Shown here piece after piece: positions 1-8,390 of a DNA stretch of 64,000 nucleotides. Each line of letters starts with the position of its first letter. Within the stretch, counting starts at the first letter, position 1. The notes below the pieces were generated by a model. The model saw only the letters and a list, made by a program, of their open reading frames with translations, was not told the origin of the DNA and made no database searches. The DNA is from Streptomyces coeruleorubidus. GTDB lineage: Bacteria; Actinomycetota; Actinomycetes; Streptomycetales; Streptomycetaceae. The position numbers were made by a program, and so were the translations under genes. Where the stretch lies: NCBI RefSeq assembly GCF_028885415.1, contig NZ_CP118527.1, positions 2,418,001 to 2,482,000 of the forward strand. The letters run 5' to 3'.

Positions 1-1313
1 CGGTCGGCCTCGGGGAGATGGAGGTCGCCCAGGCGCAGGGCCATGGGGATCTCCATCGGTACCCGGTAGGCGTGCCAGACGGGGCTGTCCCAGCGGGCGT
101 ACGCCGGCGGGAGGGCCGGTTCGACGACCTCGGCCTCGGCCGCGAGCTGGGCCAGGTCCCGGTCGAGGGCCTCGCCGGCCTGGGCGACGAGCTGGGCGTG
201 CCGGGCGCGGGCCGCCTCGCGGGCGGCGTCGCCCTGGCCGCCGATCCGGCTGCGCGGGTCGGACAGGACCTGTTCGAGCTCCTTGTCCATGCGGGACTCG
301 GCGAAGTCGACGGCGCTGCGGTAGGCGGCGGCGGTGCGGGCCAGGTCCTCGAACATGCCCCACACCTGGTTGTAGAGCCGCTCGTCCATGGACCAGCCGG
401 TCGCGTCGCCCGCGACGGGCTGGGCGGGCTGCCCGGGTGCGGCGGGGGGTGCGGTGGGCGGCGGCGGGGGCGGAGCGGCGTTCCGGCGGCGTGGGTGGCT
501 GTAGTCGATCGGGCCGCCCGCGGTGGGCGTGGACGACTGGGTGACGGCGTCGGGGTCCAGCGCCAGGCCGGGATACGACGGCGTCTGCGGCGCGGGCTGC
601 CCCGGCCCGCCGGGCGTCTGACCGCCGTACGGCGACATCGGTGGTGCCTGGCCCGGCTGGGGCGCGGTGCCGCCCTGGTCCGGGCCGAGGGCCGGGGCCG
701 TGGCCTGCCGGGAGCGGTCGCCGTCCGCCGTGCGCGGCGGGGGCACCTGCACCGAGCGGGCCAGTCCCTGGGCCACGGCGTCGTCGATGCCGGCGGCGAG
801 CTGGTGGGCTTCGGGCAGGCCTTGGTCAGTGAGGAGTTCGGCGAGGCCGCCCGCGTAGCCCTGGCCGACGGCGCGCACCTTCCAGGCGCCCTGCCGGCGG
901 TAGAGCTCCAGGGCGACGACCGCCGACTCGGCCTCCAGGCCGGTGATGGTGTAGCTGGCGATCTCGGCGCCGTCGAGGCCGGTGATGGCGACGAACGGGG
1001 CGGCCACGGCGCCGAAACGGACCGGGCCCGCGCCGCCGGCGGGCAGGGCGAGCAGCACGCCGACACGGTGGACGGCCTCCGGCACGGCGTCCAGATCGAC
1101 GGCGAGGCGATGGTCGGCGGCGGCCTGCCGGGAGACCTCGAGACCCGGCTGGGTGGGCGCGCCCGGGTGGGCGACCCACTCCACGCCGCGGATCCGGCCG
1201 CTTTCGTCACTGAGCGCGGCCGCGGCCACGATCGGCGTGCCGGCCGAGACCCGGATCTCGAGGCGGACCTGGGAGAGCGGGTGGTTCTGCCCCCGCACCA
1301 GCTCGGCCGTCAT
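1..1313 (-). CDS. TerD-family protein with proline-rich linker and C-terminal helical domain (3' end missing)
   Basis: The gene starts at ATG 1313 behind a GGGGGAGAAGG ribosome site and stays open to the left edge, so about 437 residues are visible and the C terminus is missing. Residues 1-160 read as a TerD/stress-protein beta-sandwich (start MTAELVRGQNHPLSQ, with a run GAEIASYTITGLE). A Pro/Gln/Gly-rich linker follows at about 215-280, including six consecutive prolines, then a predicted helical region. TerD proteins are linked to tellurite and general stress resistance and usually bind calcium. The next gene is also TerD-like and lies 76 bp upstream on the same strand, so the two may be co-transcribed. 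The TerD call is from motif memory; the C-terminal domain is not recognised. Confidence 0.75.
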   Translation of the reverse strand, partial: MTAELVRGQNHPLSQVRLEIRVSAGTPIVAAAALSDESGRIRGVEWVAHPGAPTQPGLEVSRQAAADHRLAVDLDAVPEAVHRVGVLLALPAGGAGPVRFGAVAAPFVAITGLDGAEIASYTITGLEAESAVVALELYRRQGAWKVRAVGQGYAGGLAELLTDQGLPEAHQLAAGIDDAVAQGLARSVQVPPPRTADGDRSRQATAPALGPDQGGTAPQPGQAPPMSPYGGQTPGGPGQPAPQTPSYPGLALDPDAVTQSSTPTAGGPIDYSHPRRRNAAPPPPPPTAPPAAPGQPAQPVAGDATGWSMDERLYNQVWGMFEDLARTAAAYRSAVDFAESRMDKELEQVLSDPRSRIGGQGDAAREAARARHAQLVAQAGEALDRDLAQLAAEAEVVEPALPPAYARWDSPVWHAYRVPMEIPMALRLGDLHLPEAD

Positions 1314-1388
1314 CGCCTTCTCCCCCTGTGTCGTTGTGTGGTGTCGTGTGGCGCTCGCCGGCCCGGCCCGGCCGGTTGCCCCGGGGCC

Positions 1389-1967
1389 TCAGAGGACGGG
1401 CAGGATCGCCGGCATCAGGTCCTGGAAGGTACGGCCGTTGGCCGGGTTGCCGAGGGCCGTCAGCGTCCAGCCCGGGCCCGAGCGGTGCACCTTGGCCATG
1501 ATCTGGGCCGTGTACTGGCCGCCGCCGGCCAGCGTGTAGCGGGCGAGCTCCTGGCCGTTGGTCTCGTCGACCAGGCGGCAGAACGCGTTCTGCACCTCCT
1601 GGAACGTCTGGCCCGTGAAGGAGTTCACGGTGAAGACGATCTGGTCGATGTGGACCGGGACGCGCGACAGGTCGACGAGGATCGCCTCGTCGTCGCCGCC
1701 CTGACCGACACCGCCGACGAGGTTGTCACCGGTGTGGCGCACCGAGCCGTCGTCGCTCACCAGGTGGCGGAAGAAGACGACGTCGACCGGCTGCTTGTCG
1801 GCGAACAGAACGGCCGAGGCGTCGAGGTCGACCTCCCGCGTACGCGAGCCGAACAGGCCGCGCCGGGGAGCCGCCTGCCAGCCGAGACCCATGCGCACCG
1901 CGGTCAGGCTGCCGCCGTCGTTCTTCTGCAGACTGATGGCCTGACCCTTGGTCATGTTGACGGTCAC
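1389..1967 (-). CDS. TerD-family stress protein
   Basis: This 192-residue protein is the usual size for a single TerD domain and starts with MTVNMTKGQAISLQKNDGG, the typical TerD opening. It contains the acidic run DLDASAVLF, the stretch SDDGSVRHTGDN and the later GDDEAILVDL, which match the calcium-binding loops of the family. No signal peptide or membrane segment is visible, so it is likely cytoplasmic. TerD proteins are associated with resistance to tellurite, phage and other stresses; the biochemical role is unsettled. It lies between uvrB and the two-domain TerD protein, all leftward. It could be a bacterial calcium-responsive scaffold rather than a metal-resistance factor. Confidence 0.9.
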   Translation of the reverse strand: MTVNMTKGQAISLQKNDGGSLTAVRMGLGWQAAPRRGLFGSRTREVDLDASAVLFADKQPVDVVFFRHLVSDDGSVRHTGDNLVGGVGQGGDDEAILVDLSRVPVHIDQIVFTVNSFTGQTFQEVQNAFCRLVDETNGQELARYTLAGGGQYTAQIMAKVHRSGPGWTLTALGNPANGRTFQDLMPAILPVL

Positions 1968-2105
1968 GCGCTGATCCCCTCTCGGACGTCCCCTGTTGCC
2001 GCGCAGTCGCGGTTGGTCAGAACACTACGCAGGGGCACTGACAGTGACGTACCCCGGTCCGCACTTTGTGTCGGTCTTGCAACACTGCGCGTACGCGGTC
2101 CGCTG

Positions 2106-4250
2106 TCAGGCCAGGCCCGCCTCCTTCATCTGGCGCAGCTCCTTCTTCATCTCGGAGACCTCGTCGCGCAACCGGGCCGCGATCTCGAACTGGAGGTCCG
2201 CGGCGGCGGCCCTCATGCGTGCGGTGAGCTCCTCGATCTGCTCGCTGAGTTCGGCCGCGGGGCGGTCGGTCGGCACCGTCTCCTTGGCCTTGCCCCTGCC
2301 CTTGGCCGGCTTGGCGCCCTCGGCGGCCCTGCCCAGGGAGGGCACGGGCGACTTGGTGCCCCCGCCGTCCTTCTTCGCCTTGCGGTAGCCCGAGCCGAGC
2401 AGCTGCTCGGTGTCGATGTCCTCGCGGGCGATCTGGGCGACGATGTCGTTGATCTTCTTGCGGAGCGGCTGGGGGTCGATGCCCCGCTCCTTGTTGTACG
2501 CGATCTGCTTCTCCCGGCGCCGGTTGGTCTCGTCGATGGCCTTCGCCATCGCCGGGGTGATCTTGTCCGCGTACATGTGGACCTGGCCGGAGACATTGCG
2601 CGCGGCGCGGCCGATGGTCTGGATCAGGGAGGTGCCGGAGCGCAGGAAGCCCTCCTTGTCGGCGTCCAGGATCGCCACCAGGGACACCTCGGGCAGGTCG
2701 AGGCCCTCCCGCAGGAGGTTGATGCCGACCAGCACGTCGTACTCGCCGGCGCGCAGCTCACGCAGGAGTTCGACGCGGCGCAGGGTGTCGACGTCGCTGT
2801 GCAGATAGCGCACCTGGATGCCCAGCTCCAGGAAGTAGTCCGTGAGGTCCTCGGCCATCTTCTTGGTGAGCGTGGTGACCAGGACGCGCTCGTCCTTGTC
2901 GGTGCGCTGCCGGATCTCGTGCACCAGGTCGTCGATCTGGCCCTCGGTGGGCTTGACGACGACTTCCGGGTCGACGAGGCCGGTGGGGCGGATGATCTGC
3001 TCGACGACTCCGTCCGAGCGGGAGAGCTCGTAGGTGCCCGGGGTGGCCGACAGGTAGACCGCCTGGCCGATGCGCTCCTGGAACTCCTCCCACTTCAGGG
3101 GGCGGTTGTCCAGGGCGGAGGGCAGCCGGAAGCCGTGGTCGACGAGGGTGCGCTTGCGGGAGGCGTCGCCCTCGTACATGGCGCCGATCTGCGGGACCGT
3201 GACGTGCGACTCGTCGATGACGAGGAGGAAGTCGTCCGGGAAGTAGTCCAGCAGGGTGTTGGGCGGGGAGCCGGGCACACGGCCGTCGAAGTGCATCGAG
3301 TAGTTCTCCACGCCGGAGCAGGAGCCGATCTGGCGGAGCATCTCGATGTCGTACGTCGTGCGCATCCTGAGACGCTGGGCCTCCAGGAGCTTGCCCTGCT
3401 TCTCCAGCTCGGCGAGGCGCTCGCCCAGCTCCTTCTCGATGTCGTTGATGGCCCGCTCCAGACGCTCGGGCCCTGCGACGTAGTGGGAGGCCGGGAAGAC
3501 GTACAGCTGCTGGTCGTCGCTGATGATCTCGCCGGTGACCGGGTGCAGCGTGGACAGCGCCTCGATCTCGTCGCCGAACATCTCGATGCGGACGGCCAGC
3601 TCCTCGTAGACCGGGAAGATCTCGATGGTGTCGCCGCGGACGCGGAAGGTGCCGCGGGTGAAGGCCATGTCGTTGCGCGTGTACTGGATGTCCACGAAGC
3701 GGCGCAGCAGCTCGTCGCGGTCGTGCTCCTCGCCGACGCGGAGGGGGACCATGCGGTCGACGTACTCCTGCGGCGTACCGAGGCCGTAGATGCAGGAGAC
3801 CGAGGCGACCACGACGACGTCGCGGCGGGTGAGCAGCGAGTTGGTCGCGGAGTGGCGCAGGCGCTCGACCTCCTCGTTGATCGAGGAGTCCTTCTCGATG
3901 TAGGTGTCCGACTGCGGGACGTAGGCCTCGGGCTGGTAGTAGTCGTAGTACGAGACGAAGTACTCGACGGCGTTGTTCGGGAGCAGCTCGCGGAACTCGT
4001 TCGCCAGCTGGGCGGCCAGCGTCTTGTTCGGCGCCATCACGAGTGTGGGGCGCTGGAGCTTTTCGATCATCCACGCGGTGGTGGCGGACTTGCCGGTGCC
4101 GGTCGCGCCCAGCAGGACGACATCCTTCTCGCCTGCCTGGATGCGCTGGGCGAGCTCGGCGATGGCCGTCGGCTGGTCGCCGCTCGGCTGGTAGGGGCTG
4201 ACGACCTCGAAGGGCGCCACCGTGCGTTCGATCTGGGAAACGGGCCGCAT
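2106..4250 (-). CDS. uvrB: Excinuclease ABC subunit B
   Basis: UvrB is the damage-verifying helicase of nucleotide excision repair; it is loaded by UvrA and recruits UvrC. The protein has 714 residues from ATG 4250 ([19 protein letters not shown]). An in-frame TTG 30 bp upstream is a less likely start. Walker A GATGTGKS is at 48-55, followed by the damage-probing beta-hairpin region ([13 protein letters not shown]). The DEAD-type Walker B is in LLVIDESH and helicase motif VI in [10 protein letters not shown] UvrC-interacting UVR motif is at the C terminus ([13 protein letters not shown]). Length and motifs are complete. It begins 40 bp downstream of the MHYT gene and is probably co-transcribed with it. 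Confidence 0.98.
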   Translation of the reverse strand: MRPVSQIERTVAPFEVVSPYQPSGDQPTAIAELAQRIQAGEKDVVLLGATGTGKSATTAWMIEKLQRPTLVMAPNKTLAAQLANEFRELLPNNAVEYFVSYYDYYQPEAYVPQSDTYIEKDSSINEEVERLRHSATNSLLTRRDVVVVASVSCIYGLGTPQEYVDRMVPLRVGEEHDRDELLRRFVDIQYTRNDMAFTRGTFRVRGDTIEIFPVYEELAVRIEMFGDEIEALSTLHPVTGEIISDDQQLYVFPASHYVAGPERLERAINDIEKELGERLAELEKQGKLLEAQRLRMRTTYDIEMLRQIGSCSGVENYSMHFDGRVPGSPPNTLLDYFPDDFLLVIDESHVTVPQIGAMYEGDASRKRTLVDHGFRLPSALDNRPLKWEEFQERIGQAVYLSATPGTYELSRSDGVVEQIIRPTGLVDPEVVVKPTEGQIDDLVHEIRQRTDKDERVLVTTLTKKMAEDLTDYFLELGIQVRYLHSDVDTLRRVELLRELRAGEYDVLVGINLLREGLDLPEVSLVAILDADKEGFLRSGTSLIQTIGRAARNVSGQVHMYADKITPAMAKAIDETNRRREKQIAYNKERGIDPQPLRKKINDIVAQIAREDIDTEQLLGSGYRKAKKDGGGTKSPVPSLGRAAEGAKPAKGRGKAKETVPTDRPAAELSEQIEELTARMRAAAADLQFEIAARLRDEVSEMKKELRQMKEAGLA

Positions 4251-4290
4251 GGGATCCACCGTACGACCCCGCACTGACAACGGGCTCCGA

Positions 4291-5157
4291 TCAGCGGTTC
4301 TGCGGGGCCCGGGAGCCGCGGTGGTCCACGGTGCGGCGGGGGCGGAGCCGCGGGCGCTGCGGGTTGTGAGTGGTGTGGGTGTGGGCGGGGATGCCGGGCC
4401 TGTGCTCGACGGGGACGACCGTGGGCTTCCCCATGACCATCAGTGGGTCGAACATCACCACGATGCCCGCGAGGAGGAGGAAGGCGAGCGGGCCGACCAG
4501 CATGGGCGCGAGCAGGGCCGCGGGAGACTCCCCCGTGGTGGGTTCCGCCGTCCCGTGCAGGTGGACGCTGAGGGCGGCCATGCCGGTGTAGTGCATACCG
4601 CTGACCGCGAGTCCCATGACGAGGCTGGCGCCCACGCTCCACAGGAAGCCCCGGACCTGGCCGGCCGCCCACAGGGCGGCGGTGGCGGCGGCCATGGCGA
4701 TCGCGACGGAGATGCCGACGGTGAGCGTGTTGTACTCCAGCTTCCCGTCCAGGCTCATGCTGGCCATGCCGAGGTAGTGCATCGAGGCGATGCCCAGGCC
4801 GGTGATGGTGCCGCCGGTGAACAGGGCCGTTCCGCGGGCTCCCTTGTAGCCGACGATGAAGATCCCGATGCCCACCATCACGATCGCGACGGCCAGGCTC
4901 GCGAAGGTCATCGGCTTGTCGTAGTGGATCGGGGTCCCCCGGACCGTGAATCCCATCATCGCGATGAAGTGCATGGTCCATATGCCGGAGCCGATGGCGG
5001 CCGAGCCGAGGGCGAGCCAGCCGGGGCGCCAGGACTGGGCGACGAGCATGGATCTGGTGGTGCAGCGCAGGCCCAGGGCGCCTCCGAGGCAGGCCATGAG
5101 GTAGGCCACCAGGGGTGTGACCAGCCCGTAGCTGAATCCGTCGACCGTGCCCTGCAT
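4291..5157 (-). CDS. MHYT-domain integral membrane protein
   Basis: The 288-residue protein has about seven hydrophobic segments carrying three MHYT repeats: MHF at residues 62-64, MHY at 126-128 and MHY at 188-190. Each is followed by a Met-rich stretch such as IAMMGF, LGMASM or TGMAAL. MHYT repeats are proposed to bind copper or sense a diatomic gas; in other bacteria they are fused to GGDEF/EAL output domains. Here there is no output domain, only a polar His/Pro/Arg-rich C-terminal tail (from about residue 240). The stop lies 40 bp upstream of uvrB. The function is unknown beyond a likely metal- or gas-sensing membrane role. Confidence 0.9.
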   Translation of the reverse strand: MQGTVDGFSYGLVTPLVAYLMACLGGALGLRCTTRSMLVAQSWRPGWLALGSAAIGSGIWTMHFIAMMGFTVRGTPIHYDKPMTFASLAVAIVMVGIGIFIVGYKGARGTALFTGGTITGLGIASMHYLGMASMSLDGKLEYNTLTVGISVAIAMAAATAALWAAGQVRGFLWSVGASLVMGLAVSGMHYTGMAALSVHLHGTAEPTTGESPAALLAPMLVGPLAFLLLAGIVVMFDPLMVMGKPTVVPVEHRPGIPAHTHTTHNPQRPRLRPRRTVDHRGSRAPQNR

Positions 5158-5345
5158 GCGCGGCTGCCCTTCCCGCCCTTTGCGTCCCGGAATTTTCCGA
5201 TGCGCGCCCCCTCCCAGGACCGCAGAGCGGTCAGGGTTGACGCAGAGAGTATGACCCCCACCGGAATGGTCGAACGACTTTCCGGCAAAGAAACACGGCC
5301 TTGCCGCAGTTGTGCGGTACCGGTGAGCGGAGTTGGGTCATCTCC

Positions 5346-5389
5346 ATTCAACCTGTGGCCATCCTGTACCCCTCTTGCGTTGACCCTCT
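5346..5389 (+). promoter_or_regulatory. Possible PHO box (four 11-nt units) before the glycerophosphodiesterase gene
   Basis: Four consecutive 11-nt units can be read: ATTCAACCTGT, GGCCATCCTGT, ACCCCTCTTGC and GTTGACCCTCT. Units 1 and 4 resemble the streptomycete PhoP half-site GTTCACC; units 2 and 3 are weak. The site lies 55 bp before the start of a glycerophosphodiester phosphodiesterase. The S. coelicolor counterpart (glpQ2) is, to my knowledge, PhoP-regulated. The match is partial, so this is an inference. Confidence 0.35.
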
Positions 5390-5444
5390 GCTGTCACAGT
5401 TGAGCTGTCTGTGATGCCGTGATCGCTCGACGCGAGGAGTACGT

Positions 5445-6314
5445 ATGCACGCGCGCGCTGTTGCCGCCTCGACCACCGCGCTCCTGGGGACCGCCGCCCT
5501 CCTGTTCCCCGTCTCCCCGGCGCGGGCCGCCGACGACGGGTCGCCGCTGGTCATCGCGCACCGGGGGGCCTCCGCGTACGCGCCCGAGAACACGCTGGCC
5601 GCCGTGGACAAGGCGGCCGATCTGGGCATCCGCTGGGTGGAGAACGACGTGCAGCGGACCAGGGACGGTGAGCTCGTCGTCCTCCACGACGACAACCTGC
5701 GGCGCACCACCGACGTCGAGGAGGTCTTTCCCGACCGGGCTCCCTGGAAGGTGAAGGACTTCACCGCCGCCGAGATCGGCCGTCTCGACGCGGGCAGCTG
5801 GTTCGGCCCCGCGTACGCGGGCGCGCGCGTGCCGACGCTGGAACAGTTCGTGAACCGCGTCGAGCGTCATCACCAGAAGCTTCTCCTGGAGATCAAGAAC
5901 CCGGAGCTGTACCCGGGCATCGAGCGGCAGACGCTCAAGGTCCTCAGCAACGAGGGCTGGCTGGACCGGTCGCATCTGGCGGGCCGGCTGATCGTGCAGA
6001 GCTTCAGCGCCGACAGCGTCCGGACGGTGCACGAGCTGAAGCCCGCCGTGAAGACCGGCTTCCTCGGCACGCCGCCCACGTCGGACCTGCCGGTCTACGC
6101 CGGCTTCGCCGACCAGATCAACCCGTCGTACGGCTCGCTCTCCACGGCGTACGTCTCCTCCGTCCAGGCGTTCACCGGACCGCACGGCAGGCCGCTGGAG
6201 GTCTTCACCTGGACGGTCGACGACGCGGCGACGGCCCAGCGGGTCGCCGGTTACGGGGTCGACGGGATCATCACGAACAAGCCGGATGTGGTCCGAGAGG
6301 CCGTGGACGGGTGA
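5445..6314 (+). CDS. glpQ2: Secreted glycerophosphodiester phosphodiesterase
   Basis: The enzyme hydrolyses glycerophosphodiesters to glycerol-3-phosphate and an alcohol, supplying phosphate and glycerol. Its 289 residues start at ATG 5445 behind GAGGAG. A signal peptide (hydrophobic 7-24, cleavage near SPARA-AD at 28-29) predicts export. The GDPD signature HRGASAYAPENT is at 39-50 with catalytic His39; metal ligands E66 and D68 and the second His of HDDN (81-84) are present. The C-terminal EVFTWTVDD and GVDGIITNKPD motifs are typical. The family assignment is firm. The symbol rests on remembered synteny with the S. coelicolor region next to uvrB. Confidence 0.93.
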   Translation: MHARAVAASTTALLGTAALLFPVSPARAADDGSPLVIAHRGASAYAPENTLAAVDKAADLGIRWVENDVQRTRDGELVVLHDDNLRRTTDVEEVFPDRAPWKVKDFTAAEIGRLDAGSWFGPAYAGARVPTLEQFVNRVERHHQKLLLEIKNPELYPGIERQTLKVLSNEGWLDRSHLAGRLIVQSFSADSVRTVHELKPAVKTGFLGTPPTSDLPVYAGFADQINPSYGSLSTAYVSSVQAFTGPHGRPLEVFTWTVDDAATAQRVAGYGVDGIITNKPDVVREAVDG

Positions 6315-6387
6315 GGCAGGCCCTCGCCCTGTGGGCTGTTCGTCCGGCCGGGGCGGCGTTGTCAGTGGTGGGTCGTACGGTGGGCGC

Positions 6388-6942
6388 ATGGACAGCCATG
6401 GGCAGGTTGAGCAGCGGGTCGTGTGGGGCGTCGTCGGCAGCGACATCGGCCCGCTGATGCTGGCGGCGACCCGCGAGGGCCTGGTGAACGTCGTGTTCCA
6501 TGCCACGGACGCGGTGCGGGACCGAGCGGTCGAGCGGCTGGCGTCACGCCTCGGCACCGAGCCCGTCGAGGCGCCCGGCTCCCCGCTGCTGGCCGAGGCG
6601 ATACGTCAGGTCGAGGCGTACTTCGCGGGTGAGCGCCGCGATTTCGACCTGCCGCTGGACTGGTCGCTGATCTCCGGCTTCAACCGCGAGGTCCTGCGCG
6701 AGCTGGCATCCGGTGTGCCGTACGGCACGGTCGTCGGGTACGGCGATCTGGCCGGGTGGGTCGGCCAGCCGGGCGCCGCCCAGGCCGTGGGCACGGCGAT
6801 GGGCGCAAATCCGCTGCCGGTGGTGGTGCCCTGTCACCGGGTCGTCGAGAGCGGCGGCGGAATCGGCGGCTTCGGGGGCGGGCTGGAGACCAAGCGGAAG
6901 CTGCTCGCCCTCGAAGGAGTGCTGCCCGAGCCGCTGTTCTGA
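6388..6942 (+). CDS. ogt: Methylated-DNA--protein-cysteine methyltransferase
   Basis: This is a suicide repair protein that transfers the alkyl group from O6-alkylguanine to its own cysteine. It has 184 residues from ATG 6388. The active-site motif PCHRV is at 148-152 with acceptor Cys149. It is preceded by the helix-turn-helix part (VPYGTVVGYGDLA, 110-122) and followed by the GGFGGGLETKRKLLALEG signature. The N-terminal ribonuclease-like domain is present. The gene is 73 bp after the glycerophosphodiesterase and convergent with the VOC gene, with only 11 bp between their stops. Confidence 0.95.
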   Translation: MDSHGQVEQRVVWGVVGSDIGPLMLAATREGLVNVVFHATDAVRDRAVERLASRLGTEPVEAPGSPLLAEAIRQVEAYFAGERRDFDLPLDWSLISGFNREVLRELASGVPYGTVVGYGDLAGWVGQPGAAQAVGTAMGANPLPVVVPCHRVVESGGGIGGFGGGLETKRKLLALEGVLPEPLF

Positions 6943-6953
6943 GGCGGGTCCGG

Positions 6954-7382
6954 TCAGTCGTAGTGCCGCGCCTCGAAGACGTTGCCGTCCGGGTCGCGGA
7001 AGTAGAAGCTGCGCGTGGCCTTGCCCCGGGCTCCGAAGGAGTCGTACGAGAGGTCCGACACCGGTACGGAGCGTTCCTCCAGGCGGCTGAGAAGGGCGTC
7101 GAAGTCGCCCCGGGGCAGGGACAGGCAGACGTGGTTGACAGGGTGCCCCGCGCTGTCGGCGGCGCCGGGCAGCATCGTCATGCGTTCCGCGAAGGTCAGC
7201 GGCATGAGGTCGAGGATGGTCTCGTCGTTGACGCGTACGGAGGGGAACGGCACGTCACCGGCGGTGAACTCGGTGAGCCTGACCGCCTCCAGGCCGACGG
7301 CCTTCTCGTAGAAGTCGGCGGCGGCGACCGGGTCGCGCACCCAGAGGACGACGTGGTCGAGTCGTGGTGTGTTGTCCGTCAT
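6954..7382 (-). CDS. VOC-family (glyoxalase/bleomycin-resistance-like) protein
   Basis: The 142-residue protein starts at ATG 7382 (MTDNTPRLDHVVLWV). One vicinal-oxygen-chelate domain with paired beta-alpha-beta-beta-beta modules is visible. Candidate metal ligands are His10 (RLDHVVLW), the His in NHVCLSL and the Glu in NVFEARHYD. The stretch YFRDPDGNVFEARHYD is the usual VOC ending. The substrate cannot be inferred; the family includes glyoxalases, dioxygenases and antibiotic-binding proteins. A longer start at 7418 is possible but adds an unrelated-looking 12 residues. Confidence 0.85.
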   Translation of the reverse strand: MTDNTPRLDHVVLWVRDPVAAADFYEKAVGLEAVRLTEFTAGDVPFPSVRVNDETILDLMPLTFAERMTMLPGAADSAGHPVNHVCLSLPRGDFDALLSRLEERSVPVSDLSYDSFGARGKATRSFYFRDPDGNVFEARHYD

Positions 7383-7481
7383 GCATTCCAGGCTCGTGAC
7401 GTCGCCGACAGCCCGCAAGGGTTTGGCCCGGTGCGCCGCCCGCCAGGGATGAGGGAGGACCTACCGACAGGAGGCAGGCGC

Positions 7482-8390
7482 GTGGTGCTGGTGGTGTCAG
7501 AAGAAGTGCGGGAGGCGATCGACGCGCGTCGGCCCGTGGTGGCCCTGGAGTCCACGATCATCGCCCACGGGCTGCCGCGGCCGCGCAACCTCCAGGTGGC
7601 GCTGGAGCTGGAGACGGCCGTGCGGCAGGAGGGCGCGGTGCCCGCGACGATCGCCGTGCTGGACGGGCGGCCCCATGTCGGGCTGGACAAGGAGCAGCTG
7701 GAGCGGGTCGCGAACGAGGACGGCATCCGCAAGCTGGGCCACCGCGACCTGCCGCTCGCGACGGCCTCCGGGGCGAGCGGGGCGACCACGGTGTCGGCGA
7801 CGGCACTGCTGGCGGCGCTGGCGGGCGTGCGCGTGTTCGCGACGGGTGGCCTCGGCGGGGTGCACCGGGAGTGGACGGTGACGCAAGACGAGTCGGCCGA
7901 CCTGGGGCTGCTGGCGCGGACGCGGATCACCGTGGTGTGTGCCGGGGTGAAGTCGATCCTGGACGTGCCGGCGACCTTGCAGCGGCTGGAGACGCTGGGG
8001 GTCGCGGTGGCCGGTTACGACACCGACCGGTTCCCCGGCTTCTATCTGTCCGACTCGGGGCATCCGGTGGACTGGACGCTGCGGACGCCGGAGCAGGTGG
8101 CGGGCGTCATGCGGGCCCAGGACGCCCTCGCCGGGCCGGAGTCGGCGCTGATCGTCGCCAACCCCATCCCCGAGGAGGAGCAGCTCGATCCGGAGCTGCA
8201 CGCGCGCGTGCTCGCGGACGCGCTGCGCGCGTGCGAGGAGGAGGGAATCACCGGCCAGGCGGTGACGCCGTTCCTGCTCGACCACCTCGTACGGCACACC
8301 GACGGCGCCTCCCTGAGCGCCAATCTGGCGGCGGTCCGCGGCAACGTACGCCTGGCGGCGCGGATCGCGGCGGCCTGGGCACGGGGATGA
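7482..8390 (+). CDS. psuG: Pseudouridine-5'-phosphate glycosidase
   Basis: PsuG splits pseudouridine 5'-phosphate into uracil and ribose 5-phosphate. The start is GTG 7482, seven bases after GGAGG at 7470-7474, giving 302 residues. Recognisable blocks are VVALESTIIAHGLPRPRN, ATASGASGATTVSAT, FATGGLGGVHRE and VVCAGVKSILDVPATLQRLET, all diagnostic of the family. The active-site Lys is expected in CAGVKSILD. The gene ends in an ATGA overlap with a PfkB-type kinase, the natural partner (PsuK) that makes pseudouridine 5'-phosphate. Together they form a short salvage path for pseudouridine from RNA turnover. Confidence 0.95.
   Translation: MVLVVSEEVREAIDARRPVVALESTIIAHGLPRPRNLQVALELETAVRQEGAVPATIAVLDGRPHVGLDKEQLERVANEDGIRKLGHRDLPLATASGASGATTVSATALLAALAGVRVFATGGLGGVHREWTVTQDESADLGLLARTRITVVCAGVKSILDVPATLQRLETLGVAVAGYDTDRFPGFYLSDSGHPVDWTLRTPEQVAGVMRAQDALAGPESALIVANPIPEEEQLDPELHARVLADALRACEEEGITGQAVTPFLLDHLVRHTDGASLSANLAAVRGNVRLAARIAAAWARG

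Noticed and set aside
18..4277. A 1419-codon open frame on the plus strand
   Set aside because: It runs antisense to the TerD genes and uvrB. Such frames are common in GC-rich DNA because the opposite strand of a biased gene lacks stop codons. The protein is low complexity and matches no family.
4251..4280. uvrB start at TTG 4280
   Set aside because: ATG 4250 gives the usual UvrB N terminus [10 protein letters not shown]; the extra 10 residues are not typical.
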